Assembly: GCA_964020085.1 (NCBI GenBank)
Contig: OZ026604.1
Coordinates: forward strand, 25,885,427-25,949,426
Reading direction: 5' to 3'
DNA from: Micromussa lordhowensis
Lineage: Eukaryota > Cnidaria > Anthozoa > Scleractinia > Lobophylliidae
Length of the DNA: 64,000 nucleotides
How positions within the stretch are numbered: the stretch's first letter is position 1; each line of letters starts with the position of its first letter. Positions 11,428-24,500 of the stretch are shown piece by piece. The notes below the pieces were generated by a model. It was not told where the DNA came from. It ran no database searches and was given only the letters and a program-made list of their open reading frames with translations. The translations under genes and the position numbers were made by a program.

Positions 11428-12739
11428 GAACTTTGCGCGCGTCGCAACTTTGCAAACTAATACCACCAAAGCACTCCCGGGGTCGGTCCGGGTCCAAATG
11501 CGAAGTATCGGAGCTGCGCGAAATCTCCCACTATGCTAATCAGCCCGCAGATCCCCAGGCGTGGCCGGCTGGCTGACTCGTTAGCCGAGCTTGACGCGTG
11601 TCGCAAGTTGGCAAACTAATGGCACCAAAGCACTCCTGGGGTGGGTCCGGGTCCACATGCAAAGTTTCGGAGCTGCGCGACATCTCGCACTATGCTAACC
11701 AGCCCGTTTGCTAATTAGCCGAACTTTGCGCGCGTCGCAACTTTGCAAACTAATACCACCAAAGCACTCCCGGGGTCGGTCCGGGTCCAAATGCGAAGTA
11801 TCGGAGCTGCGCGAAATCTCCCACTATGCTAATCAGCCCGCAGATCCCCAGGCGTGGCCGGCTGGCTGACTCGTTAGCCGAGCTTGACGCGTGTCGCAAC
11901 TTGGCAAACTAATGGCACCAAAGCACTCCTGGGGTGGGTCCGGGTCCACATGCAAAGTTTCGGAGCTGCGCGACATCTCGCACTATGCTAACCAGCCCGT
12001 TTGCTAATTAGCCGAACTTTGCGCGCGTCGCAACTTTGCAAACTAATACCACCAAAGCACTCCCGGGGTCGGTCCGGGTCCAAATGCGAAGTATCGGAGC
12101 TGCGCGAAATCTCCCACTATGCTAATCAGCCCGCAGATCCCCAGGCGTGGCCGGCTGGCTGACTCGTTAGCCGAGCTTGACGCGTGTCGCAACTTGGCAA
12201 ACTAATGGCACCAAAGCACTCCTGGGGTGGGTCCGGGTCCACATGCAAAGTTTCGGAGCTGCGCGACATCTCGCACTATGCTAACCAGCCCGTTTGCTAA
12301 TTAGCCGAACTTTGCGCGCGTCGCAACTTTGCAAACTAATACCACCAAAGCACTCCCGGGGTCGGTCCGGGTCCAAATGCGAAGTATCGGAGCTGCGCGA
12401 AATCTCCCACTATGCTAATCAGCCCGCAGATCCCCAGGCGTGGCCGGCTGGCTGACTCGTTAGCCGAGCTTGACGCGTGTCGCAACTTGGCAAACTAATG
12501 GCACCAAAGCACTCCTGTGGTGGGTCCGGGTCCACATGCAAAGTTTCGGAGCTGCGCGACATCTCGCACTATGCTAACCAGCCCGTTTGCTAATTAGCCG
12601 AACTTTGCGCGCGTCGCAACTTTGCAAACTAATACCACCAAAGCACTCCCGGGGTCGGTCCGGGTCCAAATGCGAAGTATCGGAGCTGCGCGAAATCTCC
12701 CACTATGCTAATCAGCCCGCAGATCCCCAGGCGTGGCCG

Positions 12740-15700
12740 ACTGGCTGACTCGTTAGCCGAGCTTGACGCGTGTCGCAACTTGGCAAACTAATGGCACCAA
12801 AGCACTCCTGGGGTGGGTCCGGGTCCACATGCAAAGTTTCGGAGCTGCGCGACATCTCGCACTATGCTAACCAGCCCGTTTGCTAATTAGCCGAACTTTG
12901 CGCGCGTCGCAACTTTGCAAACTAATACCACCAAAGCACTCCCGGGGTCGGTCCGGGTCCAAATGCGAAGTATCGGAGCTGCGCGAAATCTCCCACTATG
13001 CTAATCAGCCCGCAGATCCCCAGGCGTGGCCGGCTGGCTGACTCATTAGCCGAGCTTGACGCGTGTCGCAACTTGGCAAACTAATGGCACCAAAGCACTC
13101 CTGGGGTGGGTCCGGGTCCACATGCAAAGTTTCGGAGCTGCGCGACATCTCGCATTATGCTAACCAGCCCGTTTGCTAATTAGCCGAACTTTGCGCGCGT
13201 CGCAACTTTGCAAACTAATACCACCAAAGCACTCCCGGGGTCGGTCCGGGTCCAAATGCGAAGTATCGGAGCTGCGCGAAATCTCCCACTATGCTAATCA
13301 GCCCGCAGATCCCCAGGCGTGGCCGGCTGGCTGACTCGTTAGCCGAGCTTGACGCGTGTCGCAACTTGGCAAACTAATGGCACCAAAGCACTCCTGGGGT
13401 GGGTCCGGGTCCACATGCAAAGTTTCGGAGCTGCGCGACATCTCGCACTATGCTAACCAGCCCGTTTGCTAATTAGCCGAACTTTGCGCGCGTCGCAACT
13501 TTGCAAACTAATACCACCAAAGCACTCCCGGGGTCGGTCCGGGTCCAAATGCGAAGTATCGGAGCTGCGCGAAATCTCCCACTATGCTAATCAGCCCGCA
13601 GATCCCCAGGCGTGGCCGGCTGGCTGACTCGTTAGCCGAGCTTGACGCGTGTCGCAACTTGGCAAACTAATGGCACCAAAGCACTCCTGGGGTGGGTCCG
13701 GGTCCACATGCAAAGTTTCGGAGCTGCGCGACATCTCGCACTATGCTAACCAGCCCGTTTGCTAATTAGCCGAACTTTGCGCGCGTCGCAACTTTGCAAA
13801 CTAATACCACCAAAGCACTCCCGGGGTCGGTCCGGGTCCAAATGCGAAGTATCGGAGCTGCGCGAAATCTCCCACTATGCTAATCAGCCCGCAGATCCCC
13901 AGGCGTGGCCGGCTGGCTGACTCGTTAGCCGAGCTTGACGCGTGTCGCAACTTGGCAAACTAATGGCACCAAAGCACTCCTGGGGTGGGTCCGGGTCCAC
14001 ATGCAAAGTTTCGGAGCTGCGCGACATCTCGCACTATGCTAACCAGCCCGTTTGCTAATTAGCCGAACTTTGCGCGCGTCGCAACTTTGCAAACTAATAC
14101 CACCAAAGCACTCCCGGGGTCGGTCCGGGTCCAAATGCGAAGTATCGGAGCTGCGCGAAATCTCCCACTATGCTAATCAGCCCGCAGATCCCCAGGCGTG
14201 GCCGGCTGGCTGACTCGTTAGCCGAGCTTGACGCGTGTCGCAACTTGGCAAACTAATGGCACCAAAGCACTCCTGGGGTGGGTCCGGGTCCACATGCAAA
14301 GTTTCGGAGCTGCGCGACATCTCGCACTATGCTAACCAGCCCGTTTGCTAATTAGCCGAACTTTGCGCGCGTCGCAACTTTGCAAACTAATACCACCAAA
14401 GCACTCCCGGGGTCGGTCCGGGTCCAAATGCGAAGTATCGGAGCTGCGCGAAATCTCCCACTATGCTAATCAGCCCGCAGATCCCCAGGCGTGGCCGACT
14501 GGCTGACTTGTTAGCCGAGCTTGACGCGTGTCGCAACTTGGCAAACTAATGGCACCAAAGCACTCCTGGGGTGGGTCCGGGTCCACATGCAAAGTTTCGG
14601 AGCTGCGCGACATCTCGCACTATGCTAACCAGCCCGTTTGCTAATTAGCCGAACTTTGCGCGCGTCGCAACTTTGCAAACTAATACCACCAAAGCACTCC
14701 CGGGGTCGGTCCGGGTCCAAATGCGAAGTATCGGAGCTGCGCGAAATCTCCCACTATGCTAATCAGCCCGCAGATCCCCAGGCGTGGCCGGCTGGCTGAC
14801 TCGTTAGCCGAGCTTGACGCGTGTCGCAACTTGGCAAACTAATGGCACCAAAGCACTCCTGGGGTGGGTCCGGGTCCACATGCAAAGTTTCGGAGCTGCG
14901 CGACATCTCGCATTATGCTAACCAGCCCGTTTGCTAATTAGCCGAACTTTGCGCGCGTCGCAACTTTGCAAACTAATACCACCAAAGCACTCCCGGGGTC
15001 GGTCCGGGTCCAAATGCGAAGTATCGGAGCTGCGCGAAATCTCCCACTATGCTAATCAGCCCGCAGATCCCCAGGCGTGGCCGGCTGGCTGACTCGTTAG
15101 CCGAGCTTGACGCGTGTCGCAACTTGGCAAACTAATGGCACCAAAGCACTCCTGGGGTGGGTCCGGGTCCACATGCAAAGTTTCGGAGCTGCGCGACATC
15201 TCGCACTATGCTAACCAGCCCGTTTGCTAATTAGCCGAACTTTGCGCGCGTCGCAACTTTGCAAACTAATACCACCAAAGCACTCCCGGGGTCGGTCCGG
15301 GTCCAAATGCGAAGTATCGGAGCTGCGCGAAATCTCCCACTATGCTAATCAGCCCGCAGATCCCCAGGCGTGGCCGGCTGGCTGACTTGTTAGCCGAGCT
15401 TGACGCGTGTCGCAACTTGGCAAACTAATGGCACCAAAGCACTCCTGGGGTGGGTCCGGGTCCACATGGAAAGTTTTGGAGCTGCGCGACATCTCGCACT
15501 ATGCTAACCAGCCCGTTTGCTAATTAGCCGAACTTTGCGCGCGTCGCAACTTTGCAAACTAATACCACCAAAGCACTCCCGGGGTCGGTCCGGGTCCAAA
15601 TGCGAAGTATCGGAGCTGCGCGAAATCTCCCACTATGCTAATCAGCCCGCAGATCCCCAGGCGTGGCCGGCTGGCTGACTCGTTAGCCGAGCTTGACGCG

Positions 15701-16654
15701 TGTCGCAACTTGGCAAACTAATGGCACCAAAGCACTCCTGGGGTGGGTCCGGGTCCACATGCAAAGTTTCGGAGCTGCGCGACATCTCGCACTATGCTAA
15801 CCAGCCCGTTTGCTAATTAGCCGAACTTTGCAAACTAATACCACCAAAGCACTCCCGGGGTCGGTCCGGGTCCAAATGCGAAGTATCGGAGCTGCGCGAA
15901 ATCTCCCACTATGCTAATCAGCCCGCAGATCCCCAGGCGTGGCCGGCTGGCTGACTCGTTAGCCGAGCTTGACGCGTGTCGCAACTTGGCAAACTAATGG
16001 CACCAAAGCACTCCTGGGGTGGGTCCGGGTCCACATGCAAAGTTTCGGAGCTGCGCGACATCTCGCACTATGCTAACCAGCCCGTTTGCTAATTAGCCGA
16101 ACTTTGCGCGCGTCGCAACTTTGCAAACTAATACCACCAAAGCACTCCCGGGGTCGGTCCGGGTCCAAATGCGAAGTATCGGAGCTGTGCGAAATCTCCC
16201 ACTATGCTAATCAGCCCGCAGATCCCCAGGCGTGGCCGACTGGCTGACTCGTTAGCCGAGCTTGACGCGTGTCGCAACTTGGCAAACTAATGGCACCAAA
16301 GCACTCCTGGGGTGGGTCCGGGTCCACATGCAAAGTTTCGGAGCTGCGCGACATCTCGCACTATGCTAACCAGCCCGTTTGCTAATTAGCCGAACTTTGC
16401 GCGCGTCGCAACTTTGCAAACTAATACCACCAAAGCACTCCCGGGGTCGGTCCGGGTCCAAATGCGAAGTATCGGAGCTGCGCGAAATCTCCCACTATGC
16501 TAATCAGCCCGCAGATCCCCAGGCGTGGCTGGCTGGCTGACTCGTTAGCCGAGCTTGACGCGTGTCGCAACTTGGCAAACTAATGGCACCAAAGCACTCC
16601 TGGGGTGGGTCCGGGTCCACATGCAAAGTTTCGGAGCTGCGCGACATCTCGCAT
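12740..16654 (+). repeat. 6-unit higher-order repeat, three copies
   Basis: Two markers 415 bp apart, gccggc to gccgac at 12740 and gcactat to gcattat at 13155, recur at 14498 and 14913 (1758 bp on, exactly 6 units) and at 16239 and 16654 (1741 bp on, 6 units minus a 17-bp deletion at 15830). A second marker, gactcg to gacttg, occurs at 14508 and 15387, exactly 3 units apart, so a smaller exchange is nested within. Copies differ by private changes such as 15469-15477 and 16530. Confidence 0.88.
15822..16097 (+). repeat. Satellite unit with a 17-bp deletion between direct repeats
   Basis: The unit is 276 bp long. In the consensus, aactttg occurs twice near the A start, 17 bp apart. Here only one copy remains (15824-15830) and the 17 bp between equivalent points are gone. 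The junction is perfect, which is the signature of replication slippage or single-strand annealing between 7-bp direct repeats. It is the largest deletion in the window and occurs once. Confidence 0.9.
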
Positions 16655-17867
16655 TATGCTAACCAGCCCGTTTGCTAATTAGCCGAACTTTGCGCGCGCC
16701 GCAACTTTGCAAACTAATACCACCAAAGCACTCCCGGGGTCGGTCCGGGTCCAAATGCGAAGTATCGGAGCTGCGCGAAATCTCCCACTATGCTAATCAG
16801 CCCGCAGATCCCCAGGCGTGGCCGGCTGGCTGACTCGTTAGCCGAGCTTGACGCGTGTCGCAACTTGGCAAACTAATGGCACCAAAGCACTCCTGGGGTG
16901 GGTCCGGGTCCACATGCAAAGTTTCGGAGCTGCGCGACATCTCGCACTATGCTAACCAGCCCATTTGCTAATTAGCCGAACTTTGCGCGCGTCGCAACTT
17001 TGCAAACTAATACCACCAAAGCACTCCCGGGGTCGGTCCGGGTCCAAATGCGAAGTATCGGAGCTGCGCGAAATCTCCCACTATGCTAATCAGCCCGCAG
17101 ATCCCCAGGCGTGGCCGGCTGGCTGACTCGTTAGCCGAGCTTGACGCGTGTCGCAACTTGGCAAACTAATGGCACCAAAGCACTCCTGGGGTGGGTCCGG
17201 GTCCACATGCAAAGTTTCGGAGCTGCGCGACATCTCGCACTATGCTAACCAGCCCGTTTGCTAATTAGCCGAACTTTGCGCGCGTCGCAACTTTGCAAAC
17301 TAATACCACCAAAGCACTCCCGGGGTCGGTCCGGGTCCAAATGCGAAGTATCGGAGCTGCGCGAAATCTCCCACTATGCTAATCAGCCCGCAGATCCCCA
17401 GGCGTGGCCGGCTGGCTGACTCGTTAGCCGAGCTTGACGCGTGTCGCAACTTGGCAAACTAATGGCACCAAAGCACTCCTGGGGTGGGTCCGGGTCCACA
17501 TGCAAAGTTTCGGAGCTGCGCGACATCTCGCACTATGCTAACCAGCCCGTTTGCTAATTAGCCGAACTTTGCGCGCGTCGCAACTTTGCAAACTAATACC
17601 ACCAAAGCACTCCCGGGGTCGGTCCGGGTCCAAATGCGAAGTATCGGAGCTGCGCGAAATCTCCCACTATGCTAATCAGCCCGCAGATCCCCAGGCGTGG
17701 CCGGCTGGCTGACTCGTTAGCCGAGCTTGACGCGTGTCGCAACTTGGCAAACTAATGGCACCAAAGCACTCCTGGGGTGGGTCCGGGTCCACATGCAAAG
17801 TTTCGGAGCTGCGCGACATCTCGCACTATGCTAACCAGCCCGTTTGCTAATTAGCCGAACTTTGCGC

Positions 17868-18244
17868 ACGTCGCAACTTTGCAAACTAATACCACCAAAG
17901 CACTCCCGGGGTCGGTCCGGGTCCAAATGCGAAGTATCGGAGCTGCGCGAAATCTCCCACTATGCTAATCAGCCCGCAGATCCCCAGGCGTGGCCGGCTG
18001 GCTGACTCGTTAGCCGAGCTTGACGCGTGTCGCAACTTGGCAAACTAATGGCACCAAAGCACTCCTGGGGTGGGTCCGGGTCCACATGCAAAGTTTCGGA
18101 GCTGCGCGACATCTCGCACTATGCTAACCAGCCCGTTTGCTAATTAGCCGAACTTTGCGCGCGTCGCAACTTTGCAAACTAATACCACCAAAGCACTCCC
18201 GGGGTCGGTCCGGGTCCAAATGCGAAGTATCGGAGCTGCGCGAC
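17868..18244 (+). repeat. Variant units leading into the 36-bp duplication
   Basis: At 17868 the run gcgcgcg reads gcgcacg, a CpG transition shared with 19076 (4 units plus 36 bp later) and 20541. At 18244 half A reads gcgacatctcc instead of gcgaaatctcc; C is the base that half B carries at the equivalent position. The 18244 change lies 242 bp before the 36-bp duplication junction, and the same two-marker arrangement recurs at 58939. Confidence 0.8.
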
Positions 18245-18449
18245 ATCTCCCACTATGCTAATCAGCCCGCAGATCCCCAGGCGTGGCCGGCTGGCTGACT
18301 CGTTAGCCGAGCTTGACGCGTGTCGCAACTTGGCAAACTAATGGCACCAAAGCACTCCTGGGGTGGGTCCGGGTCCACATGCAAAGTTTCGGAGCTGCGC
18401 GACATCTCGCACTATGCTAACCAGCCCGTTTGCTAATTAGCCGAACTTT

Positions 18450-18521
18450 GCGCGCGTCGCAACTTTGCAAACTAATACCACCAAAGCGCGCGTCGCAACT
18501 TTGCAAACTAATACCACCAAA
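18450..18521 (+). repeat. 36-bp tandem duplication within half A (first locus)
   Basis: Two adjacent copies of a 36-bp segment (18450-18485 and 18486-18521), running from the gcgcgcg run to accaaa, extend this unit to 329 bp. The join is between accaaa and gcgcgcg, with a 2-bp gc microhomology to the normal continuation gcactc. The unit also has two private substitutions just downstream, at 18522 (g to a) and 18530 (cccgggg to cccaggg). An identical duplication is present at 59145-59216 and nowhere else that I can see. The 36 bp are a multiple of 3, so the short open frame here is an accident. Confidence 0.93.
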
Positions 18522-19075
18522 ACACTCCCAGGGTCGGTCCGGGTCCAAATGCGAAGTATCGGAGCTGCGCGAAATCTCCCACTATGCTAATCAGCCCGCA
18601 GATCCCCAGGCGTGGCCGGCTGGCTGACTCGTTAGCCGAGCTTGACGCGTGTCGCAACTTGGCAAACTAATGGCACCAAAGCACTCCTGGGGTGGGTCCG
18701 GGTCCACATGCAAAGTTTCGGAGCTGCGCGACATCTCGCACTATGCTAACCAGCCCGTTTGCTAATTAGCCGAACTTTGCGCGCGTCGCAACTTTGCAAA
18801 CTAATACCACCAAAGCACTCCCGGGGTCGGTCCGGGTCCAAATGCGAAGTATCGGAGCTGCGCGAAATCTCCCACTATGCTAATCAGCCCGCAGATCCCC
18901 AGGCGTGGCCGGCTGGCTGACTCGTTAGCCGAGCTTGACGCGTGTCGCAACTTGGCAAACTAATGGCACCAAAGCACTCCTGGGGTGGGTCCGGGTCCAC
19001 ATGCAAAGTTTCGGAGCTGCGCGACATCTCGCACTATGCTAACCAGCCCGTTTGCTAATTAGCCGAACTTTGCGC

Positions 19076-21101
19076 ACGTCGCAACTTTGCAAACTAATAC
19101 CACCAAAGCACTCCCGGGGTCGGTCCGGGTCCAAATGCGAAGTATCGGAGCTGCGCGAAATCTCCCACTATGCTAATCAGCCCGCAGATCCCCAGGCGTG
19201 GCCGGCTGGCTGACTCGTTAGCCGAGCTTGACGCGTGTCGCAACTTGGCAAACTAATGGCACCAAAGCACTCCTGGGGTGGGTCCGGGTCCAAATGCAAA
19301 GTTTCGGAGCTGCGCGACATCTCGCACTATGCTAACCAGCCTGTTTGCTAATTAGCCGAACTTTGCGTGCGTCGCAACTTTGCAAACTAATACCACCAAA
19401 GCACTCCCGGGGTCGGTCCGGGTCCAAATGCGAAGTATCGGAGCTGCGCGAAATCTCCCACTATGCTAATCAGCCCGCAGATCCCCAGGCGTGGCCGGCT
19501 GGCTGACTCGTTAGCCGAGCTTGACGCGTGTCGCAACTTGGCAAACTAATGGCACCAAAGCACTCCTGGGGTGGGTCCGGGTCCACATGCAAAGTTTCGG
19601 AGCTGCGCGACATCTCGCACTATGCTAACCAGCCCCTTTGCTAATTAGCCGAACTTTGCGCGCGTCGCAACTTTGCAAACTAATACCACCAAAGCACTCC
19701 CGGGGTCGGTCCGGGTCCAAATGCGAAGTATCGGAGCTGCGCGAAATCTCCCACTATGCTAATCAGCCCGCAGATCCCCAGGCGTGGCCGGCTGGCTGAC
19801 TCGTTAGCCGAGCTTGACGCGTGTCGCAACTTGGCAAACTAATGGCACCAAAGCACTCCTGGGGTGGGTCCGGGTCCACATGCAAAGTTTCGGAGCTGCG
19901 CGACATCTCGCACTATGCTAACCAGCCCGTTTGCTAATTAGCCGAACTTTGCGCGCGTCGCAACTTTGCAAACTAATACCACCAAAGCACTCCCGGGGTC
20001 GGTCCGGGTCCAAATGCGAAGTATCGGAGCTGCGCGAAATCTCCCACTATGCTAATCAGCCCGCAGATCCCCAGGCGTGGCCGGCTGGCTGACTCGTTAG
20101 CCGAGCTTGACGCGTGTCGCAACTTGGCAAACTAATGGCACCAAAGCACTCCTGGGGTGGGTCCGGGTCCACATGCAAAGTTTCGGAGCTGCGCGACATC
20201 TCGCACTATGCTAACCAGCCCGTTTGCTAATTAGCCGAACTTTGCGCGCGTCGCAACTTTGCAAACTAATACCACCAAAGCACTCCCGGGGTCGGTCCGG
20301 GTTTAAATGCGAAGTATCGGAGCTGCGCGAAATCTCCCACTATGCTAATCAGCCCGCAGATCCCCAGGCGTGGCCGGCTGGCTGACTCGTTAGCCAAGCT
20401 TGACGCGTGTCGCAACTTGGCAAACTAATGGCACCAAAGCACTCCTGGGGTGGGTCCGGGTCCACATGCAAAGTTTCGGAGCTGCGCGACATCTCGCACT
20501 ATGCTAACCAGCCCGTTTGCTAATTAGCCGAACTTTGCGCACGTCGCAACTTTGCAAACTAATACCACCAAAGCACTCCCGGGGTCGGTCCGGGTCCAAA
20601 TGCGAAGTATCGGAGCTGCGCGAAATCTCCCACTATGCTAATCAGCCCGCAGATCCCCAGGCGTGGCCGGCTGGCTGACTCGTTAGCCGAGCTTGACGCG
20701 TGTCGCAACTTGGCAAACTAATGGCACCAAAGCACTCCTGGGGTGGGTCCGGGTCCACATGCAAAGTTTCGGAGCTGCGCGACATCTCGCACTATGCTAA
20801 CCAGCCTGTTTGCTAATTAGCCGAACTTTGCGCGCGTCGCAACTTTGCAAACTAATACCACCAAAGCACTCCCGGGGTCGGTCCGGGTCCAAATGCGAAG
20901 TATCGGAGCTGCGCGAAATCTCCCACTATGCTAATCAGCCCGCAGATCCCCAGGCGTGGCCGGCTGGCTGACTCGTTAGCCGAGCTTGACGCGTGTCGCA
21001 ACTTGGCAAACTAATGGCACCAAAGCACTCCTGGGGTGGGTCCGGGTCCACATGCAAAGTTTCGGAGCTGCGCGACATCTCGCACTATGCTAACCAGCCC
21101 C
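19076..21101 (+). repeat. 5-unit higher-order duplication (period 1465 bp)
   Basis: Three markers at 19076 (gcgcgcg to gcgcacg), 19342 (agcccg to agcctg) and 19636 (cccgttt to cccsttt with c) recur at 20541, 20807 and 21101, each exactly 5 x 293 = 1465 bp on. The first marker is also at 17868. Private changes in the first copy include 19292 (B half with the A-type base) and 19368, and between copies 20303-20304 and 20396. The units continue in phase with no other sequence. Confidence 0.88.
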
Positions 21102-21520
21102 TTTGCTAATTAGCCGAACTTTGCGCGCGTCGCAACTTTGCAAACTAATACCACCAAAGCACTCCCGGGGTCGGTCCGGGTCCAAATGCGAAGTATCGGA
21201 GCTGCGCGAAATCTCCCACTATGCTAATCAGCCCACAGATCCCCAGGCGTGGCCGGCTGGCTGACTCGTTAGCCGAGCTTGACGCGTGTCGCAACTTGGC
21301 AAACTAATGGCACCAAAGCACTCCTGGGGTGGGTCCGGGTCCACATGCAAAGTTTCGGAGCTGCGCGACATCTCGCACTATGCTAACCAGCCCGTTTGCT
21401 AATTAGCCGAACTTTGCGCGCGTCGCAACTTTGCAAACTAATACCACCAAAGCACTCCCGGGGTCGGTCCGGGTCCAAATGCGAAGTATCGGAGCTGCGC
21501 GAAATCTCCCACTATGCTAA

Positions 21521-24500
21521 TCAGGCGCAGACCCCCAGGCGTGGCCGGCTGGCTGACTCGTTAGCCGAGCTTGACGCGTGTCGCAACTTGGCAAACAAAT
21601 GGCACCAAAGCACTCCTGGGGTGGGTCCGGGTCCACATGCAAAGTTTCGGAGCTGCGCGACATCTCGCACTATGCTAACCAGCCCGTTTGCTAATTAGCC
21701 GAACTTTGCGCGCGTCGCAACTTTGCAAACTAATACCACCAAAGCACTCCCGGGGTCGGTCCGGGTCCAAATGCGAAGTATCGGAGCTGCGCGAAATCTC
21801 CCACTATGCTAATCAGCCCGCAGATCCCCAAGCGTGGCCGGCTGGCTGACTCGTTAGCCGAGCTTGACGCGTGTCGCAACTTGGCAAACTAATGGCACCA
21901 AAGCACTCCTGGGGTGGGTCCGGGTCCACATGCAAAGTTTCGGAGCTGCGCGACATCTCGCACTATGCTAACCAGCCCGTTTGCTAATTAGCCGAACTTT
22001 GCGCGCGTCGCAACTTTGCAAACTAATACCACCAAAGCACTCCCGGGGTCGGTCCGGGTCCAAATGCGAAGTATCGGAGCTGCGCGAAATCTCCCACTAT
22101 GCTAATCAGCCCGCAGATCCCCAGGCGTGGCCGGCTGGCTGACTCGTTAGCCGAGCTTGACGCGTGTCGCAACTTGGCAAACTAATGGCACCAAAGCACT
22201 CCTCGGGTGGGTCCGGGTCCACATGCAAAGTTTCGGAGCTGCGCGACATCTCGCACTATGCTAACCAGCCCGTTTGCTAATTAGCCGAACTTTGCGCGCG
22301 TCGCAACTTTGCACACTAATACCACCAAAGCACTCCCGGGGTCGGTCCGGGTCCAAATGCGAAGTATCGGAGCTGCGCGAAATCTCCCACTATGCTAATC
22401 AGCCCGCAGATCCCCAGGCGTGGCCGGCTGGCTGACTCGTTAGCCGAGCTTGACGCGTGTCGCAACTTGGCAAACTAGTGGCATCAAAGCACTCCTGGGG
22501 TGGGTCCGGGTCCACATGCAAAGTTTCGGAGCTGCGCGACATCTCGCACTATGCTAACCAGCCCGTTTGCTAATTAGCCGAACTTTGCGCGCGTCGCAAC
22601 TTTGCAAACTCATACCACCAAAGCACTCCCGGGGTCGGTCCGGGTCCAAATGCGAAGTATCGGAGCTGCGCAAAATCTCCCACTATGCTAATCAGCCCGC
22701 AGATCCCCAGGCGTGGCCGGCTGGCTGACTCGATAGCCGAGCTTGACGCGTGTCGCAACTTGGCAAACTAATGGCACCAAAGCACTCCTGGGGTGGGTCC
22801 GGGTCCACATGCAAAGTTTCGGAGCTGCGCGACATCTCGCACTATGCTAACCAGCCCGTTTGCTAATTAGCCGAACTTTGCGCGCGTCGCAACTTTGCAA
22901 ACTAATACCACCAAAGCACTCCCGGGCTCGGTCCGGGTCCAAATGCGAAGTATCGGAGCTGCGCGAAATCTCCCACTATGCTAATCAGCCCGCAGATCCC
23001 CAGGCGTGGCCGGCTGGCTGACTCGTTAGCCGAGCTTGACGCGTGTCGCAACTTGGCAAACTAATGGCACCAAAGCACTCCTGGGGTGGGTCCGGGTCCA
23101 CATGCAAAGTTTCGGAGCTGCGCGACATCTCGCACTATGCTAACCAGCCCGTTTGCTAATTAGCCGAACTTTGCGCGCATCGCAACTTTGCAAACTAATA
23201 CCACCAAAGCACTCCCGGGGTCGGTCTGGGTCCAAATGCGAAGTATCGGAGCTGCGCGAAATCTCCCAGTATGCTAATCAGCCCGCAGATCCCCAGGCGT
23301 GGCCGGCTGGCTGACTCGTTAGCCGAGCTTGACGCGTGTCGCAACTTGGCAAACTAATGGCACCAAAGCACTCCTGGGGTGGGTCCGGGTCCACATGCAA
23401 AGTTTCGGAGCTGCGCGACATCTCGCACTATGCTAACCAGCCCGTTTCCTAATTAGCCGAACTTTGTGCGCGTCGCAACTTTGCAAACTAATACCACCAA
23501 AGCACTCCCGGGGTCGGTCCGGGTCCAAATGCGAAGTATCGGAGCTGCGCGAAATCTCCCACTATGCTAATCAGCCCGCAGATCCCCAGGCGTGGCCGGC
23601 TGGCTGACTCGTTAGCCGAGCTTGACGCGTGTCGCAACTTGGCAAACTAATGGCACCAAAGCACTCCTGGGGTGGGTCCGGGTCCACATGCAAAGTTTCG
23701 GAGCTGCGCGACATCTCGCACTATGCTAACCAGCCCGTTTGCTAATTAGCCGAACTTTGCGCGCGTCGCAACTTTGCAAACTAATACCACCAAAGCACTC
23801 CCGGGGTCGGTCCGGGTCCAAATGCGAAGTATCGGAGCTGCGCGAAATCTCCCACTATGCTAATCAGCCCGCAGATCCCCAGGCGTGGCCGGCTGGCTGA
23901 CTCGTTAGCCGAGCTTGACGCGTGTCACAACTTGGCAAACTAATGGCACCAAAGCACTCCTGGGGTGGGTCCGGGTCCACATGCAAAGTTTCGGAGCTGC
24001 GCGACATCTCGCACTATGCTAACCAGCCCGTTTGCTAATTAGCCGAACTTTGCGCGCGTCGCAACTTTGCAAACTAATACCACCAAAGCACTCCCGGGGT
24101 CGGTCCGGGTCCAAATGCGAAGTATCGGAGCTGCGCGAAATCTCCCACTATGCTAATCAGCCCGCAGATCCCCAGGCGTGGCCGGCTGGCTGACTCGTTA
24201 GCCGAGCTTGACGCGTGTCGCAACTTGGCAAACCAATGGCACCAAAGCACTCCTGGGGTGGGTCCGGGTCCACATGCAAAGTTTCGGAGCTGCGCAACAT
24301 CTCGCACTATGCTAACCAGCCCGTTTGCTAATTAGCCGAACTTTGCGCGCGTCGCAACTTTGCAAACTAATACCACCAAAGCACTCCCGGGGTCGGTCCG
24401 GGTCCAAATGGGAAGTATCAGAGCTGCGCGAAATCTCCCACTATGCTAATCAGCCCGCAGATCCCCAGGCGTGGCCGGCTGGCTGACTCGTTAGCCGAGC

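Noticed and set aside
8952..20396. Shared gccaag variant at 8952 and 20396
   Set aside because: It is a CpG transition with no other linked marker and an unremarkable distance, so independent mutation is as likely as common descent.
21396..21698. 100-codon open frame on the plus strand
   Set aside because: It exists only because of a 1-bp deletion near 21524 and a stop-removing change at 21597. The product is translated satellite, with no homology I recognise.
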